Below are positions 6,101-7,988 of a DNA stretch of 7,988 bases, piece by piece. A program made the translations under genes and the position numbers. The notes beneath the pieces were generated by a model. The model worked only from the letters and a program-made list of their open reading frames with translations. It was not told where the DNA came from and searched no databases. The DNA is taken from assembly GCA_028277865.1 (NCBI GenBank), contig JANQFM010000765.1, positions 1-7,988 on the forward strand, written 5' to 3'. This DNA comes from Acidobacteriota bacterium (lineage in GTDB: Bacteria; Acidobacteriota; UBA6911; RPQK01; DATIPO01). Every line of letters starts with the position of its first letter. The stretch's first letter is position 1.

Positions 6101-7670
6101 CCACCAGTTGCGCGCTATCGCCGCTTTGCAGCGCCTGGGCGGCTTGCTCCAGGCTTCGGCAGACCAAGAAGCGGCGTCGGCTGAAGTCATGCCGTCCCAT
6201 CTGCAGAGTAAAGGCCGTGTCGGCCAGATTCAGCTCGGGATTCGTCTCCAGGTGAGCGGCCAGGTTGTTGGAAGCTTCCTGCAGAGCCTCCTCCTGACGG
6301 GCGGACAGGAGCAGCAACTGGGCCGGGCGCGAGGGGCCGCAAGTGCGGCCTTGCGGGGCGTCCTCTAGAATCAGGTGAGCATTGGTGCCTCCAAAGCCAA
6401 AGGAGCTCACGCCGGCGCGCCTGGGCTGCCGGTTGCGAGGCCACTCCTTGAGCTTTGCATTGACGTAAAAGGGGCTGTTTTCGAAGTCGATGCTGGGATT
6501 GGGCTTTTCGTAATGCAGGCTGGGAGGCAGCCAGCCGCGGTCCAGTGCCAGGACGGTCTTGAGGAAGCTGGAGATCCCGGCCGCCGCATCCAAATGGCCC
6601 AGGTTGGACTTGACCGATCCGATGGCGCAAATGCCCCTCTTGTCGCTGCTGGAGCGGAAAGCTTCGGAAAGGGCCAGCACTTCGATGGGATCGCCCACCT
6701 GGGTGCCCGTACCGTGGGTTTCAACGTAGGAGATCGAGTCCGCCTGGACGCCGCTGCAGGCCAAAGCCTCCAGGATGACCTGCACCTGCCCTTCCACGCT
6801 GGGCGCTGTGAAGTTGGCCTTGTGCGAGCCGTCGTTGTTGGTGGCCGAACCCAAGATGACAGCGTAGACCGGATCCCCGTCCGCCAGGGCATCTTCCAGG
6901 CGCTTGAGGACCACCACTCCGGCGCCTGATCCGAAGAGCGTGCCGGCGGCTTTGGCGTCAAAGGCCCGGCAGTGTCCGTCGGGCGACAGGATGCCTCCTT
7001 CCTGATAAAGGTAGCCTGCCTTGTGAGGAACGTTGACGGCCACCCCTCCCGCCAAAGCCATGCGGCACTCGTCCAGCAGCAGGCTCTGGCAAGCCAGGTG
7101 GATGGCCACCAGCGAGCTGGAACAGGCCGTCTGCACCGAGTAGCTGGGACCTTTGAGGTCGAACTTGTAGGAGATGCGGGTGGCCAGCATGGCCTGATCG
7201 CCTCCCAACACCAGCTGGAACATGTCCATCGATTCCAGCAAATCCCGGTTGGAGGCCAGGTGAAAAAGGTAGGTGTTGGTCTTGGATCCGGCGAAGACCC
7301 CGATGCGTCCAGGCGTCTTGGAAGCCGCGTAGCCGGACTGCTCCAGGGCGTGCCAGCAGCATTCCAGAAAGATGCGCTGCTGTGGATCCATCAAGCGGGC
7401 TTCCAAGGCGTTATAGCCAAAAAAGGAAGCGTCGAACTCCTCCACGCCCTCCAGCAGCGGGGAGGCCTTGACGTAACGAGGATCTGCCAGCTGCTCAGCC
7501 GGAATGCCCGCCTCGATCAGCTCCCGGTCGCTGAGGCGGCTGATCGATTCCACGCCGTGGTAGAGGTTGTGCCAGAATTGCTCGACGCCCTTTGCCCCCG
7601 GAAAGCGGCAGTCCATCCCGATGACCGCGATCTCGGAGCCGTCATAGCGGCTCTGGACGCCGTCGCCCAT
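1..7670 (-). CDS. Modular type I polyketide synthase, KS-AT-KR-ACP-KS-AT-KR(partial), 3' end outside window
   Basis: A cytoplasmic megasynthase that extends an acyl chain by decarboxylative condensation with malonyl units and reduces the beta-keto group. The frame is open from ATG 7670 to the left edge (2,556 codons plus two bases) and is not interrupted by a stop or frameshift. Domains by residue: KS1 13-438, AT1 533-946 including the post-AT linker, KR1 972-1395, ACP1 1489-1560, KS2 1578-2004, AT2 2099-2479, start of the KR2 structural half 2498-2556. All visible catalytic residues are present. The start is chosen because a G-rich ribosome binding site lies 9 nt upstream and KS1 begins directly after. 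An in-frame TAG at 7725-7727 limits the frame, and a GTG at 7712 is the only other common start seen after it. The first module is complete; the second continues past base 1. The odd feature is a heptamer-repeat tract inside AT1 coding for residues 587-649. The product is unknown; the domain architecture is certain, the pathway is not. Confidence 0.96.
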   Translation of the reverse strand, partial: MGDGVQSRYDGSEIAVIGMDCRFPGAKGVEQFWHNLYHGVESISRLSDRELIEAGIPAEQLADPRYVKASPLLEGVEEFDASFFGYNALEARLMDPQQRIFLECCWHALEQSGYAASKTPGRIGVFAGSKTNTYLFHLASNRDLLESMDMFQLVLGGDQAMLATRISYKFDLKGPSYSVQTACSSSLVAIHLACQSLLLDECRMALAGGVAVNVPHKAGYLYQEGGILSPDGHCRAFDAKAAGTLFGSGAGVVVLKRLEDALADGDPVYAVILGSATNNDGSHKANFTAPSVEGQVQVILEALACSGVQADSISYVETHGTGTQVGDPIEVLALSEAFRSSSDKRGICAIGSVKSNLGHLDAAAGISSFLKTVLALDRGWLPPSLHYEKPNPSIDFENSPFYVNAKLKEWPRNRQPRRAGVSSFGFGGTNAHLILEDAPQGRTCGPSRPAQLLLLSARQEEALQEASNNLAAHLETNPELNLADTAFTLQMGRHDFSRRRFLVCRSLEQAAQALQSGDSAQLVDGTQQAHDRPIAFLFPGQGAQYVGMAAGLYESESAFRRHVDEAAQFLEPLLGVDLRSVVGVRRNQESGVRSQGEGSSESEVPGSRFQVPDSEIRNSESGIWDLKPGAWNPEPGTSASDSRLPTPDSSHISRLDQTSLTQSAVFVIEYALARLLMSWGLKPSAMIGHSIGEYVAACLAGVFSLQDALKLVAVRGRLMQQLPSGAMLSVSLGEMELQAELDGQLALAAVNAPCSCVASGPTAEIERLEQGLKEKGVQCRRLHTSHAFHSSMMEPALDPFREELEKVQLKPPSIPCISNLTGEWITASQATDPGYWTQHLRRTVRFSQGLGQMLQDPHRILLEVGPGTTLSSLVRKHEDTAGERAILSTLRHPKDSRPDLDFLLHTLGRLWLSGASIDWNGFWRDEKRCRLPLPGYPFQRRRHWIDLAPSAAATDFPQDQVSLDKKPDLSEWLYRPVWRQTDPVEVPEQSDEDACWLILGEDAGLAATLAQQIRGEVVWASEGSSFQQLDEDRFSVRPDSREDLEALLKGLLEKGRIPGHILHLWNLAAGTGPLQSGFYCLLALSQALGGLKLEQSLRLSVLTCRAQPVSGDEELNAEQAACQGPLRVLPKELAHISCRSIDLDEAVPDEVLAAQIIAELVAWPPETTLAFRQGHRWVEDFEPIRLEEGEQTPVKQRGVYWISGGLGGLGLVMAEHLARTAQARLVLTGRTALPERESWQSHLQSHPAEDRIGRKIRQLMHLETLGAEVLALSADAADRAQMQKAFDNALEEFGKLDGVIHAAGIAGGGLMQLKTPQMAESVLRPKLEGARVLAELLEEKGQSPDFVLLFSSLQTVLGDFGQADYTAANAFLDAFAQEQRRRGLPFMAIDWDNWQEVGIAVETEVPEHLKQWRDELLAKAIAPSEGIEVFKRVMAGLMQWPRLVVSTQELKPRIELSSSFTGGRIVQELAGAVEDKPEAAKMPGLPTGSRRELERRITAAWKSVLEVDQVGLHDNFFDLGGNSLTGMQLISELNRRLDARLSPVQLFEAPTPGALVDMLAPQQEEEATAPRRSETRQGSIAVIGMAGRFPGAENIDQLWENLCQGIESIRFFSDEELKAAGVPTELISHSDYVKARPVLEGADLFDAAFFGISPREARITDPQQRVFLELCHQALEDAGQDPMNCPGPVGVYAGSSISSYLRNLYANPEFIRSVGDFQALIGNEKDSLPMRVSYKLNLQGPSLAVQTFCSTSLVAVHLACRSLLEGECDMALAGGASIHFPQTEGYLYDESGGVSRDGHLRAFDAQASGYIFGSGAAVVVLKPLEDALQDGDPIRAVIRGTSVTNDGALKAGYTATAVEGQSAAIAQALARSDVPPQSIGYLECHGSGTPLGDPVEITALSRVYGKESPGRQRCTIGSIKTNLGHLDRAAGAAGLIKAALTLQKAKIPPSLHFNEPNPNIDFESSPFAVNTELSDFPSDGQPRRAAVNSLGLGGTNAHVVLEEAPAPEPVSQSRDWQLLCLSARTETALEAVTRQVTACLKDCSEQDFPEIAYTLKTGRHAWELRRILVCSDPLDGAQALQSLDKRRVWSSACRDESPPPVAFLLPGLGSQYPGMARQLYQQEPVFRKELDRCAELLQPLLEEDLLEVIYPAEAQEGNARTPAGSATDLRRMLGRQQEPQSPDSERLDQTRVAQPAIFALEYSLARLWMSWGIHPQALIGYSVGEYVAACLAGTLSLEEALKLVARRAQLIDPLPPGAMLSVPFDWEQTEELLGDDLWLAAVNGPQQSVVAGAVEAVQALQERLEQEGRSCRRLQTTHAFHTPLLQPICEEITRLASSLNPAEPRIPCISNLTGGWMSAEQATDPGYWAEHACRPVLFGQGIEEILKEPDTLLMEVGPGQTLGSLALQSAPSDQPTPRVLASLHHSYETGSDQAYLLETLGKLWLLGVEPDWKGFYAEEQRRKLALPTYPFERRRFWVDPAPEAQPLTHAGSSPAEQVRIFTTSWKRSVAASPEQSSLEKHWLIFQDSSGLGDGLAQRLEENGGQVSRVRPGEALE
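234..1376 (-). other. Acyltransferase domain AT2 (malonyl-type, GYSVG variant)
   Basis: Residues 2099-2479 including the post-AT linker (YPFERRRFW, 2469-2477). Nucleophile Ser2222 sits in GYSVGE, with Tyr in place of the usual His before the serine. Arg2247 aligns with Arg715 of AT1, and HAFH at 2318-2321 carries the catalytic His2321 and predicts malonyl-CoA. The oxyanion-loop motif is PGLGSQ instead of PGQGAQ. GLGxx together with GYSxGE is, from memory, a recurrent pairing in ATs of hybrid NRPS/PKS modules, so it probably reflects lineage rather than loss of function. The loop before RLDQT (about 2142-2185) is also long. Confidence 0.92.
1179..1196. repeat. Short GC-rich palindrome in the AT2 variable loop
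   Basis: GCCCGCA and its exact complement TGCGGGC flank a 4-nt loop. It is read in frame within residues 2159-2164, inside the AT2 loop (2142-2185) that corresponds to the repeat-expanded loop of AT1. The design resembles the palindrome at 6335-6350. Confidence 0.6.
1659..2939 (-). other. Ketosynthase domain KS2 of module 2
   Basis: Residues 1578-2004, from IAVIGMAGRFPGA to GGTNAH. The triad is present: Cys1749, His1885 and His1925 (NLGHLDRAAG). Two otherwise rigid motifs depart from consensus: the nucleophile loop reads TFCSTSL rather than TACSSSL, and the first histidine motif reads ECHGSGTPLGDP rather than EAHGTGT. Both keep the catalytic residues, so elongation activity is expected. It should accept the beta-hydroxy intermediate from ACP1. 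Confidence 0.95.
2991..3206 (-). other. Acyl carrier protein domain ACP1
   Basis: Residues 1489-1560, about 70 residues. The phosphopantetheine attachment site is Ser1523 in FFDLGGNSL. The preceding VLEVDQVGLHDNFF segment and the following LFEAPTP segment are characteristic of carrier proteins. The GGNSL core is closer to the form common in peptidyl carrier proteins and in PKS modules of hybrid clusters than to the GxDSL form of actinobacterial modular PKSs. It holds the growing chain for KS1 and KR1 and passes it to KS2, which follows after a short linker of about 17 residues. Confidence 0.94.
3486..4757 (-). other. Ketoreductase domain KR1 (structural plus catalytic halves)
   Basis: Residues 972-1395. 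The N-terminal half (about 972-1190) is the degenerate structural subdomain, opening with WLYRPVW. The catalytic half has the NADPH-binding glycine loop SGGLGGLG (1203-1210), catalytic Lys1326 (RPKLEGA), Ser1351/Ser1352 (FSSL), Tyr1365 and Asn1369 (DYTAANAF). It is therefore predicted active and should give a beta-hydroxyacyl-ACP. The LDD motif of B-type KRs is absent (AGG stands after the HAAG segment), and the tryptophan of A-type KRs, expected eight residues before the Tyr, is Leu1357, so alcohol stereochemistry cannot be assigned by the usual rule. No HxxxGxxxxP dehydratase motif was seen between AT1 and this domain. Confidence 0.93.
4833..6074 (-). other. Acyltransferase domain AT1 (malonyl-type) with repeat-expanded loop
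   Basis: Residues 533-946 including the conserved post-AT linker (YPFQRRRHW, 936-944). It loads the extender unit onto ACP1. Visible motifs are PGQGAQ at 539-544, nucleophile Ser690 in GHSIGE, Arg715 at the conserved substrate-carboxylate position, and HAFH at 786-789 with the catalytic His789. In the known AT specificity code HAFH, as opposed to YASH, points to malonyl-CoA. Between the N-terminal segment (ending near Leu578) and the conserved RLDQT segment (654-658) lies a low-complexity stretch encoded by 7-bp repeats. It replaces the usual linker and lies outside the catalytic motifs, so activity is plausible but not certain. Confidence 0.93.
5725..5912. repeat. Degenerate 7-bp tandem repeat tract forming a large imperfect palindrome, inside the AT1 coding sequence
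   Basis: On the plus strand the units run in blocks: GAGTCGG-type (four copies, 5725-5752), GGTTCCA/G (three, 5760-5780), CAGATCC (two, 5793-5806), GAATTTC and GGATTTC (5815-5828), GGAACCT/C (four, 5836-5863), and CCTGACT (three plus a degenerate copy, 5885-5912). The right-hand blocks are reverse complements of the left-hand blocks in mirrored order, centred near 5810-5818. The tract is translated as residues 587-649, rich in Ser, Gly, Pro, Glu and Arg. The repeat type recalls the STRR heptamers of cyanobacteria; identity with them is not shown. Confidence 0.9.
6335..6350. repeat. Short GC-rich palindrome in the KS1-AT1 linker
   Basis: GGCCGCA is followed after 2 nt by its exact complement TGCGGCC. 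It is read in frame around residues 441-446, directly after the end of KS1, in a poorly conserved linker. It shares the CCGCA / TGCGG arms with the palindrome at 1179-1196. Confidence 0.55.
6357..7634 (-). other. Ketosynthase domain KS1 of module 1
   Basis: Residues 13-438, from the AVIGMDCRFPGA signature to GGTNAH. It catalyses condensation between the incoming acyl chain on its active-site cysteine and the malonyl unit on ACP1. The triad is visible: Cys183 in TACSSSL, His319 in ETHGTGTQVGDP and His359 in NLGHLDAAAG. The DxxFFGY region (residues 80-86) and MDPQQR (94-99) fit KSs of hybrid NRPS/PKS systems. It starts 12 residues after the initiator Met, so there is no room for a loading AT-ACP or a typical N-terminal docking coiled coil. 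The cysteine is intact, so it is not a decarboxylating KSQ loading domain. Confidence 0.96.
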
Positions 7671-7679
7671 GCTGAATTG

Positions 7680-7686
7680 TCCCCCC
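7680..7686 (-). promoter_or_regulatory. Ribosome binding site of the PKS gene
   Basis: On the minus strand GGGGGGA ends 9 nt before the ATG at 7670. It is a G-rich approximation to the Shine-Dalgarno core at normal spacing. It supports this ATG over the in-frame GTG at 7712. Confidence 0.5.
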
Positions 7687-7782
7687 GGTTTCCGCAGCCT
7701 GCCGGACGCCACGGATTTTGGCCTCTATCGAGTTCGAAGCTGTTGTTGCAAGGCTGTTTTCCCTTGCTGCAAATAGGATCCG

Positions 7783-7815
7783 AATATAGTGTACCAATTT
7801 TTGAATTGCTTTCCA
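7783..7815 (-). promoter_or_regulatory. Weak promoter candidate for the PKS gene
   Basis: This short AT-rich stretch stands out in GC-rich surroundings 113-145 bp upstream of the start codon. On the minus strand TGGAAA (7810-7815) and TACACT (7788-7793) are separated by 16 bp, each matching four of six bases of the sigma-70 consensus. TATATT (7783-7788) overlaps as an alternative -10. This rests on base composition and loose matching only. Confidence 0.25.
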
Positions 7816-7845
7816 GGGGGCGGGAAAACGGATGGTCACGCGGTT

Positions 7846-7896
7846 GTCAGGTCAGAGACGGAGACTGGAGACCGGAAACCGGAAACCGGCAGAAGG
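7846..7896. repeat. Second degenerate 7-bp repeat tract, upstream of the PKS gene
   Basis: After GTCAGGTCAG, the plus strand reads GAGACGG, AGACTGG, AGACCGG, AAACCGG, AAACCGG and CAGAAGG in exact 7-bp register from 7855 to 7896. The period and drifting purine-rich units match the style of the tract inside AT1, though the unit sequences differ. It lies in the spacer 176-226 bp upstream of the start codon. Confidence 0.75.
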
Positions 7897-7988
7897 GAGG
7901 GGTCAAGGCCATCGTTGTGGGAGAGCCCACATCTTGAGGCTGTCGATAAAGTCCAATCCTCGTCCCGATGCACCGGTCGGCAATAACC

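Larger units (their letters stand above)
7671..7988. other. Upstream spacer, no identified gene
   Basis: This 318-bp stretch holds the ribosome binding site, the weak promoter, the heptamer repeat and an inverted repeat (TGTGGG / CCCACA, 7916-7931, 4-nt loop, no T-run after it on either strand, so not an intrinsic terminator). The three minus-strand frames are open from the right edge to stops at 7836-7838, 7847-7849 and 7903-7905. One may be the tail of an upstream gene, but none shows a recognisable family, so no CDS is called. No tRNA, rRNA or CRISPR repeat was seen. Confidence 0.6.

Noticed and set aside
7642..7839. Small minus-strand open frame (65 codons) overlapping the PKS start
   Set aside because: No ribosome binding site precedes its ATG, it runs across the promoter candidate, and it overlaps the first codons of the PKS in a different frame. 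An upstream leader peptide cannot be excluded but nothing supports it.
7916..7931. Intrinsic terminator of an upstream gene
   Set aside because: The 6-bp stem is not followed by a T-run on either strand.
6972..7937. Plus-strand open frame of 321 codons running from KS1 into the upstream spacer
   Set aside because: Most of it is antisense to KS1, and the rest crosses the promoter candidate and the heptamer repeat. No family resemblance.

Overview
The window is almost entirely one very large minus-strand gene, a modular type I polyketide synthase (PKS). Its reading frame starts at 7670 and stays open to the left edge: 2,556 complete codons plus two bases, with no stop. Read from the N-terminus, the order is KS1 - AT1 - KR1 - ACP1 - KS2 - AT2 - start of KR2. 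That is one complete KS-AT-KR-ACP module and a second module that leaves the window. No dehydratase or enoylreductase signature lies between AT1 and KR1. Both AT domains carry the HAFH motif usual for malonyl-CoA, so the first module should add one acetate unit and reduce it to a beta-hydroxyl. The second module probably does the same if its KR is intact.

Layout: 1-179, start of the KR2 structural half; 234-1376, AT2; 1659-2939, KS2; 2991-3206, ACP1; 3486-4757, KR1; 4833-6074, AT1; 6357-7634, KS1; 7668-7670, ATG preceded by a G-rich ribosome binding site; 7671-7988, non-coding or unidentified DNA with a weak promoter candidate, a heptamer repeat and a small palindrome. KS1 begins only about 12 residues after the start. 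There is no loading module and no obvious docking helix, so the starter or growing chain must come from another protein or arrive by an unusual route.

The most unusual structure is a tract of degenerate 7-bp repeats (5725-5912) lying inside the AT1 coding sequence. It is arranged as a large imperfect palindrome and is read in frame as about 63 residues of Ser/Gly/Pro/Glu/Arg-rich sequence between the two halves of the AT fold. A second tract with the same period lies upstream of the gene (7846-7896). Two small GC-rich palindromes of similar design sit in two other variable segments of the protein: the KS1-AT1 linker and the AT2 loop equivalent to the expanded AT1 loop. The gene therefore looks like a host for small repetitive elements tolerated at linker positions.

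Organism: bacterial, of moderately high GC (roughly 60% by eye). The domain style (KS with FFGY, AT with GYSxG, ACP with LGGNSL) resembles PKSs of hybrid NRPS/PKS clusters in myxobacteria, cyanobacteria, Acidobacteriota and similar groups. The 7-bp repeats recall the STRR repeats of filamentous cyanobacteria but are not confined to them as far as I know. I cannot place the host more precisely. Long open frames on the plus strand are antisense shadows of this gene.
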